The position numbers and the translations under genes are program-made. DNA of 64,000 nt, taken from NCBI RefSeq assembly GCF_021277265.1, contig NZ_JAJSOH010000004.1, positions 310,001 through 374,000 of the forward strand, in the 5' to 3' direction. This document shows, in pieces, positions 34,990 through 43,009 of this stretch (positions are counted from its first letter, which is position 1; every line of letters starts with the position of its first letter). This stretch comes from Kineosporia rhizophila. GTDB taxonomy: Bacteria; Actinomycetota; Actinomycetes; Actinomycetales; Kineosporiaceae. Under the pieces are notes generated by a model. That model worked only from the letters and a program-made list of their open reading frames with translations, was not told the origin of the DNA and ran no database searches.

Positions 34990-35721
34990 ATGATCTCGTG
35001 CAGGCATCTGACCAAGCGCTACGGCAGCCGAATCGCCGTACAGGACCTGAGTTTCGACGTACAGCCAGGCGTGGTCACCGCGTTTCTCGGACCGAACGGC
35101 GCCGGCAAGTCGACCACCCTGCGGCTCATGCTCGAACTCGACCACGGCGAAGGCGTGACCACCTTCGACGGCACTCGGTTCAGCCAGATGAGCGACCCCG
35201 TGCACACAGTGGGCGCCGTGCTGGAGACCCGTGCATGGCACCCGGGCCGCACTGCGCGAAACCATCTGCGCATGCTCGCCATCGGCGGTGGGGTAGCCGA
35301 ACAACGAGTGGACGAGGTGCTCACCACGGTCGGTCTGGCGGACGTTGCGGACCGGCGGCCAGGGGGATTCTCGCTAGGTATGGCGCAGCGCCTGAGCCTG
35401 GCGGCGGCCCTGCTCGGCGATCCAGGCACGATCATCCTCGACGAACCCGAGAACGGCCTCGACCCCCAGGGCATCCACTGGCTGCGCACGCTGCTGCGAG
35501 GGCTGGCCAACGAAGGACGCACGGTGCTGGTTTCCAGCCACCAGCTGGCTGGGGTGGAGGCGCTGGCTCAGGAGGTGGTCGTGCTCGGCCGCGGCCGGGT
35601 ACTGGCCCAGGGGAGCCTGCAGCAGTTCGTGGCCGAAGCCGGAGCAGAACGGCTTGAGGACGCGTATCTGCAGGTCACCGAGGAAGCCGTCGAGTATGTG
35701 GGGGGAGCCGAACATGTCTGA
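34990..35721 (+). CDS. ABC exporter ATP-binding protein
   Basis: 243 residues from ATG 34990. Walker A GPNGAGKSTTLRLML, signature FSLGMAQRLSLAAALLGDP (a variant of LSGGQ), Walker B TIILDEPENGLDP and switch His SSHQL are all visible. It resembles the natA/bacitracin-type ATPases of drug or peptide exporters. The stop overlaps the permease start by 8 bases. A two-component system follows 100 bases after the permease and may control both. Confidence 0.93.
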   Translation: MISCRHLTKRYGSRIAVQDLSFDVQPGVVTAFLGPNGAGKSTTLRLMLELDHGEGVTTFDGTRFSQMSDPVHTVGAVLETRAWHPGRTARNHLRMLAIGGGVAEQRVDEVLTTVGLADVADRRPGGFSLGMAQRLSLAAALLGDPGTIILDEPENGLDPQGIHWLRTLLRGLANEGRTVLVSSHQLAGVEALAQEVVVLGRGRVLAQGSLQQFVAEAGAERLEDAYLQVTEEAVEYVGGAEHV

Positions 35722-36463
35722 GCAGATCCGGCGGGCGCTGGCGATGGAGTGGTTCCGGCTGCGCACATTGCGCAGTACCTGGTTGATCACGGGGTTGGGT
35801 CTGGTCTCGTCGGTCGGGTTGGCGCTCGCAGTCGTAATGGTGGACGGGGAACCCGCCGACGCCGACCTGGCCCGGGCGGTGCTCAACCCCGGGCAGCCCG
35901 CTCCGCTCGCCATTCTGCTGGGCACTCTCGGCGTACTGGCCTGGGGGCACGACCACAGGTACGGCACGATCCGCCCCCTGCTGACCGTGCTGCCCGACCG
36001 CCGGGTGCTCGCCGTCGCCCGTACCGTGGTGATGACGGCGTACCTGTTCACCGTGGTGGTGCTGTGCGAAGCAGCGGCCTGGCTCACCGGGCTGCTGGCC
36101 ACCGGCGGCGACCTGGCCGAATTCGCCTCCGACTCCCTGGTGCAGCGCAACGGCCTGGGCATGGTCGTGCTCGGCCTGGGCATCGGCTGGTTCGGCCTGG
36201 CTCTGGGCGCTCTTCTACCCTCCCTGCCCGCCGCCATCGCGACCTACGTCATCTATCCGGCCGTGGTCGAGCCGATGGTCGGCATGCTGCTCAGCGAGAT
36301 CCGTGAAGATGCCAATCTGTGGCTGCCTTTCGCCAGCTTCGGCCCGCTGGTCGGCGTGGACGACGGCGGCCCGGCCCCAGCGGTGGCGGTGGTGCTGTTC
36401 CTGGGCGTGATGGTGGCCCTCAACCTGATCGCTCTGACCCGCTTCCGCTCCCGTGACGTCTAG
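35714..36463 (+). CDS. ABC-2 type permease
   Basis: 249 residues from ATG 35714, overlapping the ATPase gene. About six hydrophobic segments are present: RSTWLITGLGLVSSVGLALA at the start, LAILLGTLGVLAWGHDHRYG, VVMTAYLFTVVVLCEAAAW, and a terminal AVVLFLGVMVALNLIAL. It forms the exporter channel with the preceding ATPase. Substrate is unknown; such units often give self-resistance or respond to cell-wall-active compounds. Confidence 0.85.
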   Translation: MSEQIRRALAMEWFRLRTLRSTWLITGLGLVSSVGLALAVVMVDGEPADADLARAVLNPGQPAPLAILLGTLGVLAWGHDHRYGTIRPLLTVLPDRRVLAVARTVVMTAYLFTVVVLCEAAAWLTGLLATGGDLAEFASDSLVQRNGLGMVVLGLGIGWFGLALGALLPSLPAAIATYVIYPAVVEPMVGMLLSEIREDANLWLPFASFGPLVGVDDGGPAPAVAVVLFLGVMVALNLIALTRFRSRDV

Positions 36464-36475
36464 GTCCTGGTCTAT

Positions 36476-36507
36476 GAGGTGTGCACCGTGTACCAGGTGT
36501 ACACCTC
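36476..36507. promoter_or_regulatory. Dyad upstream of the histidine kinase, candidate operator
   Basis: GAGGTGTGCAC (36476-36486) and GTGTACACCTC (36497-36507) are inverted with one mismatch and a 10-base spacer. The right arm overlaps the perfect palindrome GGTGTACACC. It lies 13 bases after the permease stop and 63 before the kinase start. It could be an operator for the response regulator or a GntR-type factor; a terminator is less likely as no T-run follows. Confidence 0.5.
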
Positions 36508-36570
36508 ATGGGAATCTGCCCGCCTTCTCCTTCGTCTCCGCCGAGGATCCACAGAACAGGATCTAATCTC

Positions 36571-37764
36571 GTGGGTATGCACGCCTGGCTACGGCGAACC
36601 GTCCGCGACCACCCGGTGCTGGTCGACCTGCTGGTCGTGCTCGCCGGCCTGGTCGGGGCCTGGGCCTCGGTGTTCTACGTCGCGGGCCAGATCGGCTGGC
36701 CCGCGGCCCTGCTCCTCGGCCCTCTGCCGGCGCTCACCCTGTTCTGGCGACGGCAAGCACCTTTCACCGTGTTCGGAGTGGCGGTGGTGGCTGCGCTGGC
36801 GTACTGGGTGTTCGGGGTGGCGGTCAACGGCGCCCACGCGGTGCTGGTGCTGTCGCTGTACAGCATCGCCCGGCACGAGCCAGCGCGATCCGGCCGCATC
36901 GCCCTGGGTGTATGCCTGGCTCTGGTCGCGGTGACCCCGTTGCGCCAGCCCTTCCAAGGGCCCGGAAACACCATTCTGCAGGGCCTCTTCGTGCTCGTGG
37001 TCTGGGTGCTCGCCACGAACGTCGCTCTGCGGCAGGCCTATCTGCAGGCGCTGGAAGAACGGGCAGCCCGGCTTGAACGTGAGCGGGACGCGGACGTGCG
37101 CGCGGCCACGCTCACCGAGCGCACCCGGATCGCCCGCGAGATGCACGACGTGGTGGCGCATCACGTGAGCGTCATGGTGGTGCAGGCCGAGGGCGCGACC
37201 TGGGCCATCGACACAGCCCCCGACCAGGCCAAGGCGGCAGTCACCACGATCGCCGAGACCGGACGCTCGACCCTCACCGAACTGCGCCGCCTGCTCGGCG
37301 TATTAAGGGACGGCGAGGCCGAATCCGTGGCTCCACAGCCCGATTTGGGTGCTATCTTTGGTTTGGTCGATCAGTTCCGGCTCAGCGGGCTCGACGTGCG
37401 GTGCAGTCCGGTTCCGGCGGTGGGGGATGTCCCGGAAAGCGTTCAGCTGGCGGTCTATCGCGTGGTGGAAGAGGGGCTGACGAACGCGTTGAAGCACGTG
37501 GGTGTGGGGGCACGGGTAGACGTTGAGTTCGAGCACGTCGAGCCGGCGGGAGAGATTCGCGTGGAGGTTCGCGACGGGGGCAGCCGACGCGCAGAGGTGG
37601 GTGGGAAAGAGGTTGCAGCGGTCAGTGCAGATTTGCCCGGCGCCGGGCACGGTTTGATTGGGATCAATGAGCGTGCAGCCCTTTTCGGTGGGCGTGCCCA
37701 GATCGGTCCCACGCCCGAAGGTGGCTTCGCCGTGCGCGCCTGGTTCCCGGTGACGGCGGCATGA
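36571..37764 (+). CDS. NarL-type sensor histidine kinase
   Basis: 397 residues from GTG 36571 (AGGA upstream); in-frame ATG 36577 is the alternative. Four to five membrane helices (about 15-150) with almost no external loop suggest intramembrane sensing, as in LiaS/DesK-like kinases. HisKA_3 has the phospho-acceptor His in RTRIAREMHDVVAHHVSVMV. The ATPase domain has VEEGLTNALKHV (N box) and GHGLIGINERAALFGG (G boxes). Leu245 is a TTA codon. It overlaps the response regulator frame (ATGA) and probably watches the ABC exporter upstream or its substrate. Confidence 0.92.
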   Translation: MGMHAWLRRTVRDHPVLVDLLVVLAGLVGAWASVFYVAGQIGWPAALLLGPLPALTLFWRRQAPFTVFGVAVVAALAYWVFGVAVNGAHAVLVLSLYSIARHEPARSGRIALGVCLALVAVTPLRQPFQGPGNTILQGLFVLVVWVLATNVALRQAYLQALEERAARLERERDADVRAATLTERTRIAREMHDVVAHHVSVMVVQAEGATWAIDTAPDQAKAAVTTIAETGRSTLTELRRLLGVLRDGEAESVAPQPDLGAIFGLVDQFRLSGLDVRCSPVPAVGDVPESVQLAVYRVVEEGLTNALKHVGVGARVDVEFEHVEPAGEIRVEVRDGGSRRAEVGGKEVAAVSADLPGAGHGLIGINERAALFGGRAQIGPTPEGGFAVRAWFPVTAA

Positions 37765-37844
37765 GTGGGGGCGGCTTGGGCAGACATCGCTCGGTCGGGG
37801 GCGGCGTGGACGGTGTGGCTGGGAGCGGCGGGGGTGGTGACGGC

Positions 37845-38513
37845 ATGATCCGCGTGGCCCTGGTGGACGACCAGGAACTTGTGCGCACGGGCTTCCGTAT
37901 GGTGCTGCAGGCTCAGCCTGACATGGAGGTCGTGGGCGAGGCGGGGGACGGGCGTCAGGCGCTGGAGTTGCTGGCCTCTACGCCGGCCGATGTGGTGCTC
38001 ATGGATGTGCGCATGCCCCACCTCGACGGGGTCGAGGCCACGCGGCGCCTGCAGAAGGGCGAAAACCCGCCTCACGTGCTCATACTCACCACGTTCGACC
38101 TTGATGAGTACGCCTACGCCGGGCTCCAGGCGGGTGCGAGCGGGTTCCTGCTGAAAGACGTGCCCAGTGCTGAGCTGCTCTACGGCATCCGCGCGGTGGC
38201 CGGGGGCGACTCGATTGTGGCCCCCAGCACCACCAAGCGCCTGCTCGAGCACTTCGTGCCTAAGTTCGACGCCACCGCGGGCGCCCACCGGCACGGTGGG
38301 GCCCGGCTCGACCTGCTCACCGAGCGCGAGCGCGACGTGCTGGTCATGGTCGCCCGGGGGCTGTCCAACAGCGACATCGCTGAACAGCTGGTCATTGCCG
38401 AGACCACGGTCAAGACCCACGTGCACCGCATCCTGACCAAACTCGGCCTGCGCGACCGCGTCCAGGCCGTCGTCCTCGCCTACGAGACCGGCCTGGTCCG
38501 CCCGGGCGGGTGA
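37845..38513 (+). CDS. NarL/LuxR-family response regulator
   Basis: 222 residues from ATG 37845. An in-frame ATG at 37761 overlaps the kinase stop, but it adds 28 Gly-rich residues unlike any receiver domain; coupling could still favour it. The receiver domain has LVDDQ, phospho-acceptor Asp in VVLMDVRMPHLDG, switch Thr in LILTTFD and Lys in FLLKDVPS. The C-terminal LuxR helix-turn-helix is LTERERDVLVMVARGLSNSD with TTVKTHVHRILTKL. It is the partner of the upstream kinase. Target is probably the ABC exporter genes. Confidence 0.92.
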   Translation: MIRVALVDDQELVRTGFRMVLQAQPDMEVVGEAGDGRQALELLASTPADVVLMDVRMPHLDGVEATRRLQKGENPPHVLILTTFDLDEYAYAGLQAGASGFLLKDVPSAELLYGIRAVAGGDSIVAPSTTKRLLEHFVPKFDATAGAHRHGGARLDLLTERERDVLVMVARGLSNSDIAEQLVIAETTVKTHVHRILTKLGLRDRVQAVVLAYETGLVRPGG

Positions 38514-38631
38514 ACACCGCCGCCGCCTGCATCCAGCCGCATCGTCGGAACCTCCCTGAGCCGTACCAGCGCATCGCCGCCGCACCATCCGCGACGGCGT
38601 GCCACCATCGCGACTCAGGACGGTGCCCACC

Positions 38632-38970
38632 ATGGAGATGCAAAGCCGAGGTTCGGACGAACTGCTCAAGGAAGCCCTCCGGTCAGGCCCGCGGCCGATC
38701 GACGACCGCATGATCGAGTACCTGGCTCGCAAGATCCGCACCATCGACGTCAACGACATCCTGGTCAAGGGCACCCCCAGGCCGGACTGGCTCAAGGCGG
38801 TCCTCCTGCCCGGCGACGCCCAGGCGGCCGGGGCCCTGGCCGGTGAGCTGCTCCAGGACCTGCACCGCGAGGACAAGGCCGTTCCGGTCAAGATCAGCGT
38901 CCTGACCCGGGGCATCCCGTGGCCCGAGCAGTTCAAGGTCGAGCTCGAGATCGGCCAGGGCCCGGCCTGA
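38632..38970 (+). CDS. Unknown small protein paired with a radical SAM gene
   Basis: 112 residues from ATG 38632, with AGGACGG upstream. I do not recognise it. It is mostly charged, with helical LLKEALRSG, RMIEYLARKI and GALAGELLQDLH segments, a middle TPRPDWLKAVLL and a C-terminal strand-like FKVELEIGQ. There is no signal peptide, repeat or Cys-rich core. Its stop is 25 bases before a radical SAM gene in the same direction, suggesting a pair. It could be a carrier, a peptide-recognition partner or a substrate. Confidence 0.7.
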   Translation: MEMQSRGSDELLKEALRSGPRPIDDRMIEYLARKIRTIDVNDILVKGTPRPDWLKAVLLPGDAQAAGALAGELLQDLHREDKAVPVKISVLTRGIPWPEQFKVELEIGQGPA

Positions 38971-38995
38971 CCACCCCGAAGCCGAGAGCCAGATC

Positions 38996-39985
38996 ATGCC
39001 GCCCACCGGCCCCCGCTCCATCCTCCAGGTGCATCCCAGCCGCCGCTGCAATCTGCGCTGCCGGCACTGCTACTCGAACTCCGGTCCTGACGTCGACGAC
39101 ACGATGGAGCTCAGCCACCTGCTCCAGCTCATCGACGACAGCGCCGGCCTCGGGTACGACGTGCTTAGCGTGTCCGGCGGTGAGCCGCTGATGTACCCGT
39201 CGCTGCCCGAGCTGCTCGAACGCGCCCGGTGCAACGGTCTGAGAACCACGGTGACCAGCAACGGAACACTGCTCTCGGCCAGGAGACTGGAACGGATCGC
39301 CGGGCTGGTTGACGTGCTGGCCATCTCGCTGGACGGAAGCCCGGAATCGCATGCGGCGATGCGGCAGTCCGGCCGGGCCTTCAGCACCATGAAGTCCCGG
39401 CTGGACGCCGTCCGGGCCGCCGGTGTCCCGTTCGGCTTCGTCTTCACCCTGACCATGTTCAACGTGCACGAGCTGGCTTACGTGGCGCAGTTCGCGGCCG
39501 AGCAGGGCGCCGGGCTGGTGCAGGTGCACCCACTCGAAGCTGAAGGCGCAGCCGCAGCCAACCTCGCCCACGCGGTGCCGGACTCGCGAGAGTGCGCCTT
39601 CGCCGTGGTCGAGGCCGCCCGGCTGGAGGCCGAGCACGGCCTGCGCATTCAGGTCGACATCACCCACCAGACCGAGATCGAGCGCTGTCCCGAGGCTTTC
39701 CTTGCCTTCGCCGACGAACCGCGCACATCCCTCGGCACATGGCTGAGCCCGCTGGTGGTGGAGACCGACGGCACGGTCTCACCGCTGGCCTACGGCTTTG
39801 CCCGGGACTTCCAACTAGGGACGCTCGGCCCGGCCCGCCTGCCTGAACTCGCCGACCAGTGGGATCCCACACCGTTCCTGGACCTCTGCCGTCGTACCGC
39901 CTGCCGACTGGCCTCGGGGGAGAGGGCTTTGGTGAATTGGTACGACGAGATCACCCGGGCCGGAAGGGAGCTGGTCAGGGCATGA
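38996..39985 (+). CDS. Radical SAM protein with degenerate SPASM-like C-terminus
   Basis: 329 residues from ATG 38996. The SAM cluster motif is CNLRCRHC (CxxxCxxC, about residues 19-26), followed by VSGGEPLMYPSLPE and TVTSNGTLL, then AISLDGSPESH. After about residue 230 the chain continues like SPASM/twitch proteins (TEIERCPEAF, PLVVETDGTVSPLAYGF, LGTLGPARLPELADQW). However, only three cysteines remain outside the core (CPEAF, LCRRTAC), too few for two auxiliary clusters. This suggests modification of a peptide or small molecule. The preceding 112-residue protein is the likely partner. The 3' end overlaps fecE-like by 11 bases, convergently. Confidence 0.85.
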   Translation: MPPTGPRSILQVHPSRRCNLRCRHCYSNSGPDVDDTMELSHLLQLIDDSAGLGYDVLSVSGGEPLMYPSLPELLERARCNGLRTTVTSNGTLLSARRLERIAGLVDVLAISLDGSPESHAAMRQSGRAFSTMKSRLDAVRAAGVPFGFVFTLTMFNVHELAYVAQFAAEQGAGLVQVHPLEAEGAAAANLAHAVPDSRECAFAVVEAARLEAEHGLRIQVDITHQTEIERCPEAFLAFADEPRTSLGTWLSPLVVETDGTVSPLAYGFARDFQLGTLGPARLPELADQWDPTPFLDLCRRTACRLASGERALVNWYDEITRAGRELVRA

Positions 39986-40790
39986 CAGGGGTGACCATGT
40001 GGTGCCGGCCGATCGGCAGCATGAGCGGGCCGCCCGACGTGGGGTCGATGATCACCTTGCTGTCCAGGCCGAACACCGCGCGCACGGTGTCTTCGGTCAG
40101 CACCTCGGCGGGCAGGCCCGCGGCGTGCACCTTGCCCCCGGCGATCGCGATCAGGCGGTCGGCGTAGCGGGCGGCCAGGTTCAGGTCGTGCAGAACCATC
40201 ACCACCGTCGTCCCGCGGGTGCGGTTCAGGTCGGTGAGCAGGTCCAGCACCTCTACCTGGTGCTGCACGTCCAGGAAGGTCGTGGGCTCGTCCAGGAGCA
40301 GCAGATCCGTCTCCTGGGCGAGCGCCATCGCGATCCAGACGCGCTGACGCTGACCGCCGGAAAGCTCGTCCACGGCACGGTCGGCCAGCTCCACGGTGTG
40401 CGTGGCTTCCAGCGCCGCTGCTACCGCCGCATCGTCTTCCGCCGACCAGCGCGAGAACACGCCCTGATGGGGATGCCGACCGCGGCCGACCAGGTCGCTG
40501 ACGGTGATGCCTTCGGGTGCGATCGGCGACTGGGGCAGCAGACCGAGCTTGCGGGCCAGTTCCTTGGCCGGGGTCTTGTGCACCTCCTTGCCGTCCAGCA
40601 GCACGTGGCCGGCGCGGGGTGCGAGCAGGCGGGACATGGAACGCAGCAGGGTGGACTTGCCGCAGGCGTTGGCCCCGACGATGGCGGTGACCTTGCCCGG
40701 CGCCACCTCCAGCTCCAGGCCCTCGATGACGGTGCGCTCCTTGTAGCCGAGGCTGAGCTTCTCGACGGTGAGCTGGTGTTCGCTGGTCAC
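39975..40790 (-). CDS. Siderophore ABC importer ATP-binding protein (FecE/FepC type)
   Basis: 271 residues from ATG 40790. Walker A is VGANACGKSTLLRSM, with Ala-Cys in place of the usual Gly-Ser/Ala-Gly. The Q loop is LGLLPQSP, the signature LSGGQRQRVWIAMALAQ, Walker B LLLLDEPTTFLD and switch MVLHDLN. The family powers ferric-siderophore uptake through FecCD-type permeases, which precede it here. A 62-base tandem duplication separates it from the permease. Operon order on the reverse strand is binding protein, permease, permease, ATPase. Confidence 0.95.
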   Translation of the reverse strand: MTSEHQLTVEKLSLGYKERTVIEGLELEVAPGKVTAIVGANACGKSTLLRSMSRLLAPRAGHVLLDGKEVHKTPAKELARKLGLLPQSPIAPEGITVSDLVGRGRHPHQGVFSRWSAEDDAAVAAALEATHTVELADRAVDELSGGQRQRVWIAMALAQETDLLLLDEPTTFLDVQHQVEVLDLLTDLNRTRGTTVVMVLHDLNLAARYADRLIAIAGGKVHAAGLPAEVLTEDTVRAVFGLDSKVIIDPTSGGPLMLPIGRHHMVTPVMP

Positions 40791-40937
40791 AGCGCCCCTC
40801 CCGTCCGGTTCGAGCTGTGTTCACGGCTGAGGAAGGTGCGTGGGGGCTTCACAGCGCCCCTCCAGTTCGGTTCGAGCTGTGTTCACGGCTGAGGAAGGTG
40901 CGTGGGGGCTTCACAGCGCCCCTCCAGTTCGGTTCGA
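40788..40937. repeat. 62-base tandem duplication at the permease-ATPase junction
   Basis: Two full units (40788-40849 and 40850-40911) and a 26-base partial third (40912-40937) lie head to tail. The full units differ at a few positions near 40802-40806. The unit contains the last codons of the permease gene, so the copies between the genes carry non-functional remnants of its tail. The repeat probably arose by slippage or unequal crossing-over. Confidence 0.9.
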
Positions 40938-41969
40938 ACGGACAATCAGATACAGAAGATAAGGCGCACCGAGCACGCCGGTGACGACCCCGACCGGGAA
41001 GCGGGTGCCCAGCGCGTACTGGCCGGCGAAGTCGGCGACGAGCACGAGCAGGGCGCCGACGAGGGCCGAGGGCAGCAGCAGCGACGAGCCCGGGCCGACC
41101 AGGCGCACGGCGATCGGGCCGGCCAGGAAGGCCAGGAAGGCGATCGGGCCGGTGACCGAGGTGGCGAAGGCGATCAGGCCTACGGCGGCGATCACGACCA
41201 GCAGCCGGGTCCGGTCCACCCGCACGCCCAGCGCCGAGGCGGTCTCGTCGCCGAGCTGCAGCATGTTCAGGTCCTTGGCGGTCATGCCCACCAGCGGCAC
41301 CAGGATCACCATGATGACCAACACGGTCACCACCTCCGGCCAGCGCACGCCGTTCAGGCTGCCGGTGAGCCAGCGCAGGGCCTCTTCGTAGTCCCACTGC
41401 CCGGCGGTGGAGAGCACGTACGACGTGGCCGACTGCATCATGGCGGCAATACCGATCCCGATCAGGATCAGCCGGATCCCCGAGACGCCGTCCTTCCAGG
41501 CCAGCAGGTACACCAGCAGGGCCACGCCCAGCCCGGCCACGATGGCGAACACCGAGACGCTGGTGCCGGACAGCCCCAGGGTGATGATGGCGAACGCGGC
41601 CGCAGTGCTCGCGCCGGTGCTGATCCCGATGATGTCCGGGCTGGCCAGCGGGTTGCGCAGCATGGTCTGGAAGGTCACGCCGCCCAGGCCGAAGCAGGCT
41701 CCGGCCAGCACCGCCATCGTGGTGCGGGGCAGGCGCAGTCGGCCCACAGTGAACGAGGCCCCCTGAACCTCCTGCCCCAAGATGACTTTGAGGACGTCCA
41801 TGGGCGGGTAGAACGTTCGGCCCACCATCAGCGACAGGGCGACCATCACCACGATCAGCACGACCAGGATCGCGAGCACGATGCGGCGACGCCGGTTTCG
41901 ACGTACCCGCCCTTTAGTGACTGTCGCGATCGTCGCCGCGGCGGGCGTCCGTAGATCTGTAGTACTCAC
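40911..41969 (-). CDS. FecCD-type iron-siderophore permease
   Basis: 352 residues from GTG 41969, in a GTGA overlap with the upstream permease. Around ten membrane helices are visible. Family marks are RLPRTTMAVLAGACFGLGGV, the LRNPLASPDIIGIS loop, GDETASALGVRVDRTR (coupling helix to the ATPase) and GPIAFLAFLAGPIAVRLVG. It forms a heterodimeric channel with the upstream permease. The N-terminus is Arg-rich and cytoplasmic. The 3' end is embedded in the 62-base tandem duplication. Confidence 0.94.
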   Translation of the reverse strand: MSTTDLRTPAAATIATVTKGRVRRNRRRRIVLAILVVLIVVMVALSLMVGRTFYPPMDVLKVILGQEVQGASFTVGRLRLPRTTMAVLAGACFGLGGVTFQTMLRNPLASPDIIGISTGASTAAAFAIITLGLSGTSVSVFAIVAGLGVALLVYLLAWKDGVSGIRLILIGIGIAAMMQSATSYVLSTAGQWDYEEALRWLTGSLNGVRWPEVVTVLVIMVILVPLVGMTAKDLNMLQLGDETASALGVRVDRTRLLVVIAAVGLIAFATSVTGPIAFLAFLAGPIAVRLVGPGSSLLLPSALVGALLVLVADFAGQYALGTRFPVGVVTGVLGAPYLLYLIVRSNRTGGAL

Positions 41970-43009
41970 AGCGCGCGGACCTTCTGGCGGCGGACGATGT
42001 AGATGAAGAACGGCGCCCCCACGAACGCGGTGATGATGCCCACGTCGATCTCGCTGGGGCGGGCCACGATCCGGCCCAGCACGTCGGCCGCGACCAGGAG
42101 GCACGATCCGGTGAGGGCCGTGAACGGCAGCAGCCAACGGTGATCCGGGCCCACCAACAAGCGGCACAGGTGGGGTACGACCAGACCGACGAAGCTGATC
42201 GGCCCACAGATCGCCGTCGCAGCACCGCACAGCATGACCGCGCCCAAAGAAGCCAGCCCCCGCGCAACCGCAACCCGCTCACCCAAACCGGCCGCCACGT
42301 CGTCCCCAAGTGCCAGGGAGTTCAGGCTTTTAGCCGACAGGAAGCAGATCGCCAGTCCAACGACGAGGAAAGGCATCACCTGCCAGATCCGCGGGAAGGT
42401 AGCGCCCCCGACCCCGCCGATCTGCCAGGACTGCACGTTCTCGGAGATGTCCCCGCGCGGCAGGATGATCGCCGTAGTGAACGAGATCAGGGCCGCGCTG
42501 GTGGCCGCGCCAGCGAGCGCGAGCTTCAGGGGAGTGGGGCCACCGCGCCCCAGCGAGCCGACGGCGTAGACGAAAATCGCCGCCAACGCGGCGCCGGCGA
42601 TGGCTACCCAGATGTAGGTGGTGGACTGGCTCAGGCCGAAGTACGCAAGGCCGGTAATGACGGCCAGCGAAGCGCCCATGTTGATCCCGAGAATGCCCGG
42701 GTCAGCCAAGGGATTACGGGTGACCCCCTGGAACACGGCCCCCGAGACGGCCAGCGCCGCGCCGGCGACGATGGCCAGAGCGGTCCGGGGGATCCGAACC
42801 CGAATGACCGCTTCCTCGAGGGTCGTGTTCGAGCCGCGGAGGGCGTCCAAAATCGTGGGCACCGGAACGAAACGCGTACCCACCACGATCGACGCAACCA
42901 CCAGGAGCGCCAGCACTGCGAGGCCGATCAGGAACCAGGCCAAACGCACGCGCCTCGGGCGCCGCACAATGGCGGCGCCCGAGGTCGTTACCTGTTCGGT
43001 GGTGCTCAC
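41966..43009 (-). CDS. FecCD-type iron-siderophore permease
   Basis: 347 residues from GTG 43009, in a GTGA overlap with the binding-protein gene. Ten hydrophobic segments are seen, with RIPRTALAIVAGAALAVSGA, TRNPLADPGILGINMGAS, the ALGDDVAAGLGERV coupling region and GPISFVGLVVPHLCRLLVG. It pairs with the downstream permease. Import of a ferric siderophore such as a catecholate or hydroxamate is likely; the exact ligand is not decided by sequence. Confidence 0.95.
   Translation of the reverse strand: MSTTEQVTTSGAAIVRRPRRVRLAWFLIGLAVLALLVVASIVVGTRFVPVPTILDALRGSNTTLEEAVIRVRIPRTALAIVAGAALAVSGAVFQGVTRNPLADPGILGINMGASLAVITGLAYFGLSQSTTYIWVAIAGAALAAIFVYAVGSLGRGGPTPLKLALAGAATSAALISFTTAIILPRGDISENVQSWQIGGVGGATFPRIWQVMPFLVVGLAICFLSAKSLNSLALGDDVAAGLGERVAVARGLASLGAVMLCGAATAICGPISFVGLVVPHLCRLLVGPDHRWLLPFTALTGSCLLVAADVLGRIVARPSEIDVGIITAFVGAPFFIYIVRRQKVRAL

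Noticed and set aside
40788-40937. Possible CRISPR array
   Set aside because: The 62-base units are head-to-tail with no spacers and contain gene ends, so this is a tandem duplication.
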